From Hygrocybe punicea (taxonomy: Eukaryota > Basidiomycota > Agaricomycetes > Agaricales > Hygrophoraceae): a DNA stretch of 64,000 nt. Made by a program: the position numbers and the translations under genes. The notes under the pieces are model-generated. The model saw only the letters and a program-made list of their open reading frames with translations. It was not told the DNA's origin and ran no database searches. Shown piece by piece: positions 21,315 to 34,440 of the stretch. The stretch covers positions 2,728,001 through 2,792,000 of the forward strand of contig OY744461.1 of assembly GCA_963556145.1 (NCBI GenBank), given 5' to 3'. Position 1 is the first letter of the stretch. The number at the start of each line of letters is the position of its first letter.

Positions 21315-24300
21315 ATGGCCGGCCCAACCCCACCTCTCAAACCCGAGATTGAGAAGATCCTTGTCAGCATCTCTGACGAGGATCTCCAGCAATTCATATC
21401 AGTGGTAAGCCATTCCGATTTGTCATTTGTGCCACTTCTAACATTTGATTTGTGCAGCATGTCCCACAGGACCTTCAGGACGCCCTTGAAGGAATCCTGC
21501 CTGGCTACTACTCACGCGATAATGCCGCTGCTTGGATTCAGCCCAACATATTCCTGCCATGGCTCAGCCAAACATTACTGGGTCAGGCTCCATCACAGCA
21601 GCCTCCCATTGCTCGTTCGACGCATGCCATGTCATCCAGATCGATCTCACGCTCCTGTGCCTCTTCCGCGCTATCCTGGACGTCTTCAACATATTCCCAA
21701 GCATCGACTGCATTTCCCTGGTCTACTCCGACCCCCAACACCGCTCACAAGGCCCAGAAGGGCAAATCTCGTCAAATCGACTCGCTTGATCTGCTTATCT
21801 TCAAGCGCCCTCAACCATCTGACAAATGTGCCATTGCAGCATTTTCAGATGATGCATCGGTGGAGATCAATTCAGACGACGAGGTTCCAAAATACATTGT
21901 TGCGCCCTTCAAGAAGCGGAAACTGGGGCTTAGTTGGGAGCACAATGAAGCAACACTTACCAAGGTCAAGCAGGAGATTGTCAAGCCTGATATCAAGCAG
22001 AACCCCTGCGAACTAAAGATTAAACAGGAAGTGATTGAGATCGAGGACTCCGATACTAATGAGCCCCGCATCTCAGTGACACGCAAGCTTAAGGTGGATG
22101 AATTACGCACAATTACGACACCACTCAAGTATTGGGGTGTTCCATGACCCGGAAACACATTTGCAACCGTTCTCAATGTGTCTGCCAAGCTGGAGGGTAC
22201 TTATATTGACAAGAAGGGTGAGATGTTATCAATTGCTCAAATTTTTCGAGCCTACGTATGTTCATTTTCTCTTTCTGGACTGCTACTGATACATTTATGA
22301 GCAGGACCAAGAGGCAGGGGTGACGGTTACCGGTGGATCAACCAATCTCAAGAAAGCAAAAAAGGTTCTCTGCCTCGGACCCAACCCCGTCCTCTGTCAA
22401 GCTAAGATTTTGCAGTGCAATGGCTTCTATGCCTGCGACCAACTCCAAGAAGGCATTGTGCCTTGCGAACGCTATGAGGTTGATCTTGACGTACAGAAGG
22501 CCATCATCGACACCGAGCGCGATCTCAACGAGTTGGAGAACTCGTTTATGGAATTTAGAGTGGCCCAGTAGGTGTTTCTACGATTAAACAATAAGTGCAT
22601 ATGAATACTCACCTTCTCAATAGGTTCTACAATGAAATCCGGTCAATCCAATGTCAGTTCGTGCGAGGAGACGTAGTTTGCAATGGAGGCCCAGTCATGC
22701 GAAAATTCAAGCAGGTATGGACAGGCTATTCGCAGCACCAGCCATATACTCAGCTTTCAACAGATGTCACTGGATGGTAAAGCCCATTTCGTGGGATGTG
22801 CTGGGTATCAGCGGGGCGATATCATCAATGGCCACTGGTTCACCGGCATCCCGTTATCTGTCGACAAAAAAATGCTGTTGAAGGTCATGCAAAACAACGG
22901 CGTGTTCAAGCACGCTTTTAACGACATCACACTTGCTCAAGGATGTGTGAATATGCGTTCGTGTAGGTCAGGTCCAAAATATAATGAAGGCTGCGGTGAG
23001 TGATCAAGTCACATTCTCTCAGCTTTATCTTAAGTACAGGTCCTCACAGAATACACTCATATCAAGGATGGGGTGATCACCAAGGGGAAGATGGTGCATC
23101 ACCCCTGTTCTGCCCGAGTCATGATCTATTCCCCGATCAATCACACACTGCTTCGTGGAGTCGTTGTATTGAGGAATGGTCACAGTCACCCCATCCTTGC
23201 CCCGGAAAAGGTCACAAAGGAGGGTGTGTGCATGTATGAGCAGGCAATCGAAGAGTTTGGTGTCACAGGTGCCACAGTAGGGAAAGTAGATCAGGGTACA
23301 TAGTGTTGTTACCATATAATGAAAATCTTCTCAACTCAGTGATGTCCTTAGCTGCGACCACTCGTGCCATATTTGATAATCAGAGTCCCTCATGGTTCGA
23401 TGCTGCCCTAGGCAACGATCACAAACGGCACACTATCCTTGCACAAGTGAAAGCCAAGGTGACTCCTTTTGGCACCGGAATCGAAGGCGTCATCAACACA
23501 AGCCGGACCGAGTTGCACTTGCCGATCGAAGATCAATACATCCATGAGATCCGCAACGTCAATGGCATCGACATTGTATGCACAATGTTGCCATATCTGG
23601 CAACTCTCGTACATTCCACCAATGCCTTGCTGGCCGATGACACATACAAACGCATCCACAGGTCCTGGAAAGAATGGGAGGTCGTGGTTTGGAATCACCA
23701 ACTCAACATGCGTAAGTCCCCATTTCACAACCCAACTAAGCCAAGATTTACCCTATTCTTTGATAGGCAGTACAATTGCTCGTCTCTACAGCCAACATGA
23801 GACCTGTCTTGCCTATAAAATGCTGTGGCAAGCTCTGTTCGATGCCTTGGACCGGGTCACAAACAAGTAGTGCTACCGAAGTTCAGTTCAGTCCAGTTCA
23901 GACCCATTTTGGCTGAACCCTGAACTGAACTCCGGGTTCAGTTCAGGATTTCACGTGAACTGAACCTGAACCGCCCTGAACCGTTCAGATATTTTTTTCA
24001 GGGTCCGCTTCTTGGATGGCTATGGACTCGAAGGCATAATACTCAATGGATGCCAGGCACAGGCTGAGGGTTTAGGTGATTATTTGGTCTCCCGAAACAG
24101 ACCTGAGACAACAGGTGTCACAGAAATCAATCCGCTGGTCATGGTAACCAATATCTTATGTCTGTGTTACATTCACATTGACTGGCAAGCTATCTTCTTT
24201 CTACCCTGCTGCTCTGCCACTTACCGAGCCAATTTGGCTAGAAATCAGGAGAAACTGTGGCCACATCTCCACCAACCCGACTTCGACCGCGTTCATGGAT

Positions 24301-24830
24301 CAAGATTCCTTAAGACCCAAGATGAGCTGGAATCCTTTGAGAGATGGTGTTGAGTACACAGAGTAAAGGAACTTCGAGGTTAGTACATCCAATCTGTGGT
24401 CTAGTATACTAATGCAGGTGCCCAGTGCTCTCTAGACTGGATCAAAGACAAGGATTCCCGCCGTCCTTGGTTCTGGGCTTCCATCAACAAGAACTTCACC
24501 AGGATAGCAACCAACTGATGGGATCTGCTGCCCAGCAGTACAAATCTGAATGAAACCTCCCACCCGCTCACCAATCAAAACACGGGGGTCAACCTACCCC
24601 TGTTAGAGGCCATAATAGCATATGTTTCTCACTCCTTTTGCCACTCAAGCTCACATGACATTTCTGTAGTGCAAAGGGATTTGATGAGACTGTTCGAGAG
24701 AAGATCCAACAAGTGAATGATACCGGAATCCTTCCCAATCGTCTCAACTCGGAATCCAAACAGCTTCGTAAGAATCGGCTCTGTAAAGAGAGCAAGACAG
24801 CCCATGACATGACTTATCCCATGCTAGACT
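21315..24830 (+). pseudogene. Multi-copy mushroom protein with GCM/FLYWCH-like motif, probably transposase-derived
   Basis: The start is MAGPTPPLKPEIEK, and GT/AG introns follow at about 21404, 22256, 22571, 22716, 22996 and 23712. The order is a Ser-rich N-terminus, an acidic linker, a Cys-containing region (FYNEIRSIQCQFVRG; GCAGYQRGDIINGHW), then HIKDGVITKGKMVHH with a downstream CSAR and NGHSHP, resembling the Cys/His core of GCM/FLYWCH/WRKY domains found in MULE-type transposases. Further on are WKEWEVVVWN and LPSSTNLNETSHPLTN, features I associate with a widespread mushroom family. An in-frame TGA (22145-22147), a break near 23300, a GTTCAG-rich insert and several later stops make it a pseudogene. 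The exact family name is uncertain. Confidence 0.6.
23871..24004. repeat. GTTCAG-rich insert
   Basis: About 134 bp made largely of the hexamer gttcag and its complement ctgaac, able to fold on itself. It begins tagtgctaccgaag, like a hAT end, but no matching right end is seen. It splits the preceding pseudogene between VTNK and FLDGYGLEG. It could be a degraded MITE or an expanded intron. Confidence 0.5.
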
Positions 24831-25099
24831 GGCCAACTGAGGCTGACAATGTTATGTTTGAGACGGGCCAGCTGATCTGGGCCGACAAAATAATATTGTC
24901 AGGTACCTGACCGGTGGAGAGGGTCGGAGGCTGCTGAGGGACTCTCTGATGGAGTCTAGCTGGAAAGCCTGGAAAGACTAGGATGGGGACTGTCTACTAC
25001 ATCAGATCAGCTACTGACTACGACGAACCGTGGGAACTCTATCACGTGACTGTCCAGGCACAACTACTACACCGGGCAACTCAGGAATGTCATAGTTCT

Positions 25100-25525
25100 G
25101 GTGTTAGATCGGTGGGCCGAAGTTTGAGCCAGAATAGTGTTATCCATGTGAGACCATTGGGCTGAAGTTCTATGGGGGAAATGTTACCGATATGAGACCG
25201 ATGGGCCGATGTTCTGCTGGGGTATTGTTACCCAACTCAGACCGTTGGGCCAAGTTTCTGCTGGGGTATTGTTACCCATCTCAGACCATTGGGCCAAGGT
25301 TTTCTGGGGGTATTGTTACCTGTCTCAGACCATTGGGCCAAGGTCCTGCTGGGGTATTGTTACCCAACTCAGACCGTTGGGCCGAGTTTCTGCTGGGGTA
25401 TTGTTACCCGTCTCAGACCGTTGGGCCGAGTTTCTTTGGACGTATTGTTACCCGTCTCAGACTGTTGGGCCGAGGTTCTTTGGAAGTATTGTTACCCATC
25501 TCAGACCGTTGGGCCGAGGTTCACA
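25100..25525 (+). repeat. 44-bp minisatellite, unrelated to arrays 1 and 2
   Basis: The word tgggcc occurs at 25202, 25246, 25290, 25334, 25378, 25422, 25466 and 25510, exactly 44 bp apart, with two further copies upstream (25113, 25158). The unit contains tctgctggggtattgttacc and ctcagaccgttgggccgag. All three plus-strand frames are open across it, so the LGYCYPSQT-like repeats are not a gene. Confidence 0.95.
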
Positions 25526-25614
25526 ATAATAATAATATTCATTGGCTGACAATTGGACAAACACCCGTCCAAATTTCGTCCAGCCTCGGTGTCTCAGCAA
25601 GAGCATAGACATCA

Positions 25615-25860
25615 TCTTTGGCAATGAAATCGGCATTGGCATTGGCATTGGCATTGGCATTGGTGTTGGCACCAGCCTCGACCTCAATGTTGGTCTGAAT
25701 ATGCACTTGGCACTGGTGTTAAATCTAAGACATGGTGCAAATCAGACTTGGAACTTGTGTACAAAGTAGCAACACTGGCATTACGGATCGGTTTCGGCGA
25801 CAGCATCGGCATCGGCGTTGGCATCGGTGTCGGCACCAGCCTCGACCTCGGCTTATGTTT
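25615..25860. repeat. Simple GGCATT/GGCATC repeats and a duplicated block
   Basis: Two runs of six-base repeats (ggcattggcattggcatt at 25630; ggcatcggcgttggcatc at 25808) are each followed by the same block ggcaccagcctcgacctc. This is a duplication about 180 bp apart. The stretch 25530-26100 holds no gene I can support. Confidence 0.7.
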
Positions 25861-26113
25861 GTCCATGTTCTGAACCCACTAAGTTGGGTGGTCTTGCACT
25901 GAGTACAACATCCATAGTATTTTACGTACAACTTGTTGTAGCAGTAGCCAATTTTGGGCGCATCAGAATACGCATCACATCGGAATTACACATCATTATC
26001 GGCATTCAGCATAACACCCTTCTGATATGGAATGGATAACTTGATGTCATGAATACTTTGTACAATATTATAATTTGATCTAGTATACATTTTCTAAATC
26101 AGTGATTGACTTG

Positions 26114-27033
26114 TCAAGGCTCAACATTGTGTTCAAGTTCTTCTCCAGCCAGCTTCAGCCTCAATGTCTCCCATGCACATATCTTTAAATCCTGACGGAG
26201 ATCTTCTTTTTGCTGTTGAACCCAGAATGCATCTTTTGATGGATGCAGTCTTTCAAAATGTTCATACTTCCTGCTCTGTTTTGGTATCCGATTTCGGCGT
26301 TGATCATCAGCTTTTTGCCGGTTTTTCCATGCTGGCTCCTCGTATGATGGTGAGGCTGTATTTAATGTGGATAAACATGGATAAGAATAACTGAGGGTCC
26401 ACTTACTGATTGAGCACCTGACATCATCCCCTTGCATATTATTGTCCTCAGGTTTGGCAGGGTTGTCAAATTGAAAGACAAAATGATCTGATGTTGTTTC
26501 AGTTGTAACTCAGTATCATGATGGTTCAATCAAATAAATAAGACATACCCCGCGACAACGTTGGTAATGACCGTCTCATTCGACCGCTTTCATCAACATC
26601 GGCATCGGCCTGGTCAATGGGAACGACACCAAATCCAGGATGTTCTACCCCTTTCGATTGTTCCACAATCATCACTGACGATGAAGCGGGACCTGTGGAT
26701 CCTGTAATGAATCTGTTTGAATTTCAATAGTTATGCCAAGTGAGACCTACTACTACTGGGCCCAGCAATGGGCAATACCACCCCGCGATTGGAGGGCCCC
26801 ACAATGGGTTGATTCGGTGATTCGATTGGGGAGGGAAGTGGCTCTGCAAAAATTGGTGGGGGTGTCATTGCCGAGATATTGTTGGTGTTTGTGAATGGGA
26901 CTTCTGGGACTTTGGTGGCAAGTTGTGGTGTCGTAAATGTAAACAATGTTGCTGTTTCCCAATTCAGGCTGGTATTTTCAATGAAAAATGAACTCTTACC
27001 AGGTAAGAGGGGCAATTCCCGAAGCGATTTCAT
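26114..27033 (-). CDS. Unknown multi-exon gene
   Basis: Minus-strand exons can be joined: a Pro/Ser-rich first part (MKSLRELPLLPGK to IAGPSSS), a GT/AG intron ending ttacag near 26700, then GPASSSVMIVEQSKGVE, a second intron, and a last exon rich in Lys, Arg and Gln beginning SPSYEEPAWKNRQ and ending EELEHNVEP. The last exon looks helical. I do not recognise the family. It runs head to head with the gene starting at 27361. The 5' start is uncertain because the first codon listed may lie inside a longer exon. Confidence 0.4.
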
Positions 27034-28407
27034 TGCCGGTTGCTCTAAGGAACGAAGGTCAATGAAACCTCATAAATTGATGTGTTAGATTACCTACTCT
27101 TCAGGATCACTAAATTTCATGATTACTCTCTCAATAAATGTGTTTTTGGGCACATGAAGCTGCTCACCTTTGGACCGGGCCATTTTTCAGTCGTTGCCTT
27201 TGAATTTGGGTGGGTTAAATTGTCCTCAAGACCGATGAGTCAATGTTTGTTTGTTTGCTTGAACAAATACCATAATAAGATTATAAATTTGGGTGGCCAC
27301 ACCAATTTTTTCAAAACGACAAACAGTATCCTGAACTCAATCACCGTCTCTGCATTCGCCATGTCCAGCACCTCCTACACCCCGAATCTGTCCGCCGAAG
27401 ACTTCCAGAATCGACTGTATGCAATAAATGCTCGACTCACTATCGCTTTACCCTTGATGCCAGGCGAAAACGATCCCGTTTGGCGGGACCACTTTATATA
27501 CAATATTACTCAGGATGTGGTAAGTTAGTTCACTCATCAATGGTTTGCCTTTAATTTAATGATGTTTTGCGAAGCATTCAGTGGTGGAGCTTTATTAAGC
27601 AGCACAGCGTGCCAGTTTCCGTATCCACATACCAAGGCTGTTAATAAGTGCAGCCAGGGAGTATCGGGAACATTGTGCCCCGCCGACTGAATTACCGAGG
27701 TTCCAACTCATTCAGAGGAACGATCCGAGCAATGTCAAGGATCCAGCCTATGTACCCAGACGGAGCATGCCGGAATTTACGTCGTATGGGCTTTGCTATT
27801 CATGGTGGACCAACCGGTTCGGTGAGGGTTTCTTTGACTGCTCTTTGACCATGCAAACTGGTCTGTGTGACTGACAGTTCAGTGGTTCCACATAGTGAAA
27901 CGTGAACCGAAAGACGTGCAAATCCCGATGATGACGCATCCAAAGTTGCCGGCGAACACCGGGAAGGGGAAGGTGACGGGGAAGGGGAAGGGGAAAGCCA
28001 GGGAAGAGTCTGAGATGGAGGAGGATAAGGATGAAGATGATGGAGACCAGGATGTCGATGTGAAGGAGGAGTCTGAGGACGATGATGACTTGCCGGCGTC
28101 TAGTGTTGCTATGGCTCGGCTCGTAAGCCGCGAGCCGCTCAAGCCGAGCCGTATGTAAGCTGAGCCGAGCCATAGAAACGGCTCATGGCTTGTAGTAGCT
28201 TCGCTTAATGAGCTTATGGCTCGCTCATGGCTGGAGCGGCTGGAGCGGCTGGAGCCATTCCCGATTTGGAAATAAATGTCTCCTGGATCTCCAGCGCGTT
28301 CCTCCTTGCTCCCTGGACCAGCCGAGCCCCTTGAAGTACAAAGCATGCCGAGATGACACAGCAGCGGGCTGCGCGAAACCCACACCGGTCCACGGGCACT
28401 AAATATG

Positions 28408-29116
28408 ACCATGGTTGGTAAGTATTCAATTTCTTTTACTCAAATACTTGACTGCAACGACAACGACGGGCTACAACGAACCCGACGGGGGGAATGGGAA
28501 CAGGAACAGGAACGGCAACGGCAACAGCACCAACAGAAACAGCAACTTCACTACCCGGATGAACACAGGCGGCTACGGAGGGGTGGTGATGTGCCCACCC
28601 CACATCAGTATGTTTTCTTATTGCTGTTTTTGTTTTTATGTTGTGTTACTGACTATTTCCTACGACACCCACACCCACACCCACACCCACGCTCTCAACA
28701 TTCACAATGAAGAGGACGCGGCCGAAAGCGGCGTAGACGGGGAGGGAAACCCAATGGCCAGCAATGGCCCCCAGACGACCGCAATCCGACCAAACGGGGA
28801 GGAGACGGGAACGACAGGAAAGGTAGTAAAACGGACGCAGCGGGATGGCGGCGCACCCACCCCCGCTGCCCAGGTATGGAATTTTGTTTTGTTTTCATTC
28901 TTTTCTTCTAATCTTGTACCACAGTCCACGTCAACGCCAACGCCAAATGAGGACCCCCCGCCTCCAAACACCCTGCACCCGGGAAGGAGGCCGGACCCCA
29001 ACGGCAACGCCCAGCGCAACAGCGGCAACAGCAGCAGCAGCAGCGGTGCGGCTGCAACGGCTGTAACGACGATAGCGGCAGCAGCAATGCGGCTGCAACG
29101 GCTGCAACGGCGATAG
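28408..29116 (+). CDS. Low-complexity Asn/Gly-rich exons within hAT-2
   Basis: A possible first exon MTMV is followed by a GT/AG intron and an exon rich in Asn, Gly and Arg (GYNEPDGGNGNRNRNGNG). A (CACACC)n tract, an exon NIHNEEDAAESGVDGEGN and another GT/AG intron (28875-28921) precede PTPNEDPPPPNTLHPGRR and a Ser/Ala microsatellite. The style resembles the low-complexity gene at 16.3-18.3 kb. No domain is recognisable and real coding is doubtful. From 29117 to 29849 I see only short degenerate frames and nothing I can name. Confidence 0.3.
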
Positions 29117-29849
29117 CGGCAGCAGCAACGGTGGCAACAGCAATGGCGACAACAGCAGCCATGACAGCTGGCAGTGGCTACCGGCGGCAACAGCAGCAAC
29201 GAATGGCGACACGCCCAGGAAGGTCAAAGCAGAGAAACGAGGCTAGGACAGGCAGGTGAGTGTCCACCCTCTCCTCTTGCCGGCACGACACTGATGACTG
29301 GTCGTACACCTGTCGGCTTGCGGACAATGACCACGGCAGACACGGAGAGAAGGTAAGGGGCAACAGATGAGGGGACAAGTACTCCAGTGCGCCGAGGACA
29401 CCAGGACGACGCATGCCAGCAGCCTTGAACCTCTCGCAAACGAGAAGGAGATGCCAGGGGGGAAAGGCTTCCTAGTACATTGTGGACACAACACAGATGC
29501 CCAGGATGGCCCACTCCAACACCTCACAAGCGTGCACCCACGTCAATTGACATGGAGGCTGCGTGTGCGAGGTTGCAGGTGGGGTGGGTACAGGACAAGG
29601 GGAAATGCCACCAGAAGAGCCAAGTATTGGCCCTCTGGAATGGCATACCCACTGCGGCTGCAGGTCGGGAAGTTTCAAATTCGACGGCGTCAATAATGCA
29701 GGTACGGTGCGGCTTTCCCCACCATAATTCACATCGCTTCCCACGCAGATGTTGGGCACTTTTACGATGTGGTCCTGGCATGCGAACACATGCCATTCGC
29801 ACGTAATCCTCATTTGTCTTCACAGCCTCATATTTTGTTACAGCCCATT

Positions 29850-32800
29850 ATGCCCCCCCGACGACGAAAGGGTGAAAAGGCTACGGAGACACAAATTCAG
29901 CTACCAGATGGTGTGTTACAGACCACATTCCATGTGGCAGGTGAGTCCTCCTTCGATATACGAGCCACACCTTTTGGACTTGACTAAAAATCGGCTGAAC
30001 AGGTTACCAGCCTATGCCGGCCCCCAGTGAGGCACCCCGAAAGGCGCAGACATCCAAGAGGCCAGCTGCCAGTGCAGAAACTAGTCGGCCTGCCACAGCG
30101 GTTCCCGAAAACCAGGCAACTCAAGCCGAAGGTCCAAATCGTCGCAGCAAACGAACGACTAAACCTGCTCAAGCAGTCATCCCACCCCCACCGAGGCAAA
30201 CCAAGAAGAATAAAGGCAAAGGCAAAGCCCCTGCTATTGTCTCCACCCCTCTGCCACCTGTCGGCTTCACGGCTACAGCTGCTGAAATTTTATTCACACC
30301 GAGACACTCCCAAGCAAGCCGACCTGTACCCACAGCGACTCCAGTGGCGGGACCCAGCCTACTGCCTGTAGTCGACTGGAATACACCGGAACTGCTGATT
30401 AATAGAAGCATTCCTGAGCTCCCACCATCACCATCACCTTTGCCGGGGGTGAATGCTGATCACCGTCAGAGTTTTCCTTCATCGTCAGACGAGGATGCTG
30501 GAATGCCATATGCAGACCCTGATGACCCTTTCCTGTCGGAGTCCAGCTCAGATCATCCTTCACAAAGAGATTCTTCCGCATCGTGCGCTTCGCAAGCCTC
30601 TGGGAATTCTCAGGCTTCTCAAGGTTCTCATAGAGCCCCAGGTGCTCCACGAGCAGGCTCGCATAGTACTCACCGTCGCAATTCTGGCCCTGCAGGAAAT
30701 AAGAGGCGCCATGTTGCGGCTGATGTGTGGAGATTTTACGACAAAGAAAGGTCATGTCGATATTGCCAGTCAGTGTCTATATCTCATTAATTTTGATGTA
30801 CTGATCACATGTTGCATAGGCACATTCATTCGACTGATCTTAGCCACAAACTTACCAAGTTTGGTATCAATACTGCAACAGGGCCACTTCGCCGTCACTT
30901 GTATGAAAATCATACTGAGCTCTGGCTCAGCGACTGCGAGAGGTTTGGAATCGAAATCAAAGCAAAAGAGGCGTTGAGTTTCATTCAAGAATTTCAGGGA
31001 GAAGGAGGAGCTGCAAGGCGTGATCCAAATGCTCATATATCGTACTCAAATGAAGCTTTTGTGGATGCTATTGTGGAGTTTGTTGTTGGTGACGATCAGG
31101 TCAGTGTTTTCAGTGCCGAGAGTCACTCATGCTGATCTTGCATCACAGTCATTGAATATCGTCGAGTCTCCACGTTTACATGCCATATTTTTGTTGCTTC
31201 GAAAAGAATTAAAGGAGTCTGATATCCCTGGTCGAACAACAATTCGTAAATGTGTTGAAGAGGTGCTGGCGGAACATCTTGTTCAGCTTGGGGAGGAAAT
31301 GAAGGTATGCAACTTTCATTCTTCAATAATTCCGAGAATTCATAATATTATAGAATGCTGTTGGGAAAATTTCCTTCACAAGTGATTTATGGACTGATCC
31401 AAATCTTGTGTCTTTCATGGCCATCACTGCACACTGGATCGAACCAGAATTTGAAGACACACCCACTGGGAAAAAACGCCAGCTACGACTTAGGGCCGAC
31501 TTGGTGGGATTTATATGAGTTCCAGGACAACATACCGGAGAGCATCTTGCTCATGCATTTCTGTACATTACAGACCACCTCAAGATCACAGAGAAGGAAT
31601 TTTCCTTTTTGTTTCTCAGTCAATTCTCTGACTTATTATCTTATAGATTGGATGGATAACCCTTGACAATGCAACAAACAATGACACCTTCATGTTTTCT
31701 TTGGATCGTGAGCTTCGTCATTGAAAAATTAAGTTCCATAAGGTCCACCGCCGCATCAGGTAAGTGACAATTGCCTGCACTTGCCTTCACTTCATGTGTT
31801 GTATTCCAGATGCTTTCCCCACATTGTCAACCTCGCATGCAAACCTGTGTTATCAGCAATTACCAACCTTGAATTTGCTGCTCCTGATGCTCCAGATTAC
31901 ACCCCAGAACAGGTTGCAGCATTCTTGGATGAGCTAGGTAGAGATCCTATTGCTACAATTCGATCTTTGATTAATGCAGTAGGTTTTTTATTTTTAATCT
32001 TTACTCTCTTTTAATATTCACTCTCTTTGTTCAGATACGAGCATCATCACTTCGTAGGCAGTATTTTGCAGCTGTTTTAAAGAGGCTTGATGCTCCGGAC
32101 CTTCAATTACTTCGTGATGTTGACACTAGGTGGTCTTCCACTCTGCTGATGATTGAGAGGGCTCTTCTTCTCCGTGATGTATGTATAGTACCATTTTATA
32201 ATTGTCTCTCGAGGATATTAAATTATATTTTAGGCCATTGAAACCCTCTTGGAGGATGATGAATTTAAAGACCTATGTAACAAGTATCCACTTGATGATA
32301 TGGACTGGGAAGCCCTTGAATCATACCGGGAGATTCTTCAAGTATTTGCATTGCATCTGTTGTTTCTAAAGCTAATTTCTCTTCTAGGTGCCACATGCCT
32401 TCCAACAGATCATCTCTCAAGAGAAGACGCCAACTCTATCCCATGCAATCCCTGCATATGAGGCTATGGCCATCAAATGGGAAGAGTACATTGAGGAACA
32501 TCCCAATCTGAGATGGATTGTGGAAGCGGGTCTTGACAAGTTTGGCACTTACCAGGATCGTGTTGACTTGGTTCCAGCATATGTTCTAGCAATGGGTGTG
32601 TCTTTTTATCTCTTTTATATTGCAAGATGACTGATCTATATTCCAAGCTGTGGATCCATCACAAAAGCTTGATTTTTACCAGGAGAATATGCCTGAAAGA
32701 TATGACTGGGCTAAGAGTCTTTTTATAAATGAGGTGAGTATAGGAATTATCATACTATTACTTCATAGTATTTATTTATCTGGCTGCTCTAGCTTTGTCC

Positions 32801-33376
32801 ATACCAAGCTGTGGTGCAAGATGTCCAACCTGTACCCCCTCAGACTGCTGACCTGCAACCTCCTGAACCACGACCAGCACGGCCACATGCAGGTGATATT
32901 CTTGGACTGAACCGGCCTCGGGTCCACACACTGCAATGCTCATTGGAGGTTGAAGTTGAACTGTATCTCAATGACATTGAGACAGGCACAAATTCCTTAA
33001 CATATTGGCAGGCAAGTGAGCTGAAAATATTACAATTTTTATTGTTGATGAACACAAAAAGGAAAACCAACACCGATATTCAACAATATTTGCCCTTGCC
33101 ATGGATATTCTACCCATCCAAGCATCAGCTGTTCCTTGTGAGCGAGTTTTCTCTTCAAGCAAGGAGACAATGACTGCTTGTAGGAGTCGCATCTCTGCAG
33201 AGCTGATGGAGGCCTTACAACTCTTGAAGTACTCTATTCGCCAAGGAAGAGGTCTAAATTTTACAAATGGTCTAGACTGGGCTGATGAGCTGCAGGAATT
33301 GGAATCACTTGCAGATCTGCACCAAGGGACTCCTGAGGACATTCCCTCATTCATCAACAGCTTGACAAAGGCCTGA
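29850..33376 (+). pseudogene. hAT-family transposase of hAT-2 (two in-frame stops)
   Basis: Same family and exon plan as the hAT-1 transposase. MPPRRRKGEK opens exon 1, and a 60-bp intron follows CATTCCATGTGGCAG. A Pro/Ser-rich N-terminus leads to a BED finger (VWRFYDKERSCRYCQ, then RRHLYENH). Core motifs are TSDLWTDPN, WITLDNATNND, CFPHIVNLACKPV and RWSSTLLMIERA. The hATC domain ILPIQASAVPCERVFSSSK is identical to that of hAT-1. TGA stops lie at 31516-31518 and 31722-31724, where hAT-1 reads arginine codons. Both copies are therefore dead as they stand, but each is intact where the other is broken. Confidence 0.9.
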
Positions 33377-33639
33377 ACCTCAGCAAGTGGTTACCATGTC
33401 ATATTAAATGTATTAGTATGAAGTTATATGCTATATCTTTTCTATCATCATTACTGCACATAAGTTTAGTACACTAAAACAACAACATCACAAATTTTGA
33501 GGAATTTGGTGATGGTGTGGTAGCTCTCAAACAGCTCCATGAGCTCACAGCGGCACACAGAGCCGAGAATGGGGTAGATCAAGTGACCATTCTGACTGGA
33601 CATGAGACAGGATGGTGGGACGTGAGGGTAGGGGTCAGT

Positions 33640-34440
33640 AAGATAAACACTAAAAATGAAAAAATGCACTTACATTTGCACCACCCCGCCGCAGACATTG
33701 GCGTTACACCTCTCATAGCCATTCGGGTATTGGCGCTATGGCCTTGGATTGGGCTGGATTGGGTTCATGGACTGGCATTGTTCGGCGCCGGTGTTGTGTT
33801 GGTACGTGGTGTGGACATGGGTGCCATGTAATTCAGTAAAATAAACACACAAAACAAAAAAAATGAACTTACATGTCGTGGTGGATGCACCACCCTGCCG
33901 CATCCACTGCCGCTGCACCTCTCATAGCCATTGGAATGTTGGCATTATGGCCTTGGATTGGGCTGCGATGTGTTCATCGACGGGCGTTGTTGTGCGCGGT
34001 GTGGACATGGGCGCCATGTAAGTCAGTAAAATAAACAAAAATGAAAAAAATAAGCTTACATTGGCAGCACGGTGGATGCACCACCCTGCTGCATCCGCTG
34101 CCGCTGCACCTCTCATAGCCATTTGGATGCTGGCATTATGGCCTTGGATTGGGCTGCGATGTGTTCATCGATGGGCGTTGTTGTGCGTGGTGTGGACATG
34201 GGCGCCGTGTAAGTCAGTAAAATAAACACAAAAATGAAAAAATGAACCTACATTTGCAGCGCGGTGGACGCACCACCCCGCCGCATCCGCTACCGCTGCA
34301 CCCGTTTGGACGCTGGTGTTATGGCCTCGGATTGGGCTGCAGTGTGTTCACAAGCGGGCATTGTTGGGCGCCGGTGTTGTGTTAGTACGCGGTGGGGGCA
34401 TAGGCGCTGTGTAAGACGGTGGAGAGGGGGAACGGGCTGT
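33640..34440. repeat. About 185-bp tandem repeat, four copies, near the right end of hAT-2
   Basis: Each unit runs from aaaaatgaaaaaatg-like sequence through a GGTGGATGCACCACC block, CATTATGGCCTTGGATTGGGC, and a GTGGACATGGGCGCC block to AGTCAGTAAAATAAAC. On the minus strand each unit gives the same short frame (MAPMSTPRTTTP, then EHIAAQSKAIMP) next to a gtaag-like donor, as if exons had been duplicated. No acceptor is convincing, so I treat it as a repeat. Confidence 0.8.

Noticed and set aside
25100..25525. CRISPR-like array
   Set aside because: The 44-bp units are directly adjacent with no variable spacers, and the sequence is eukaryotic.
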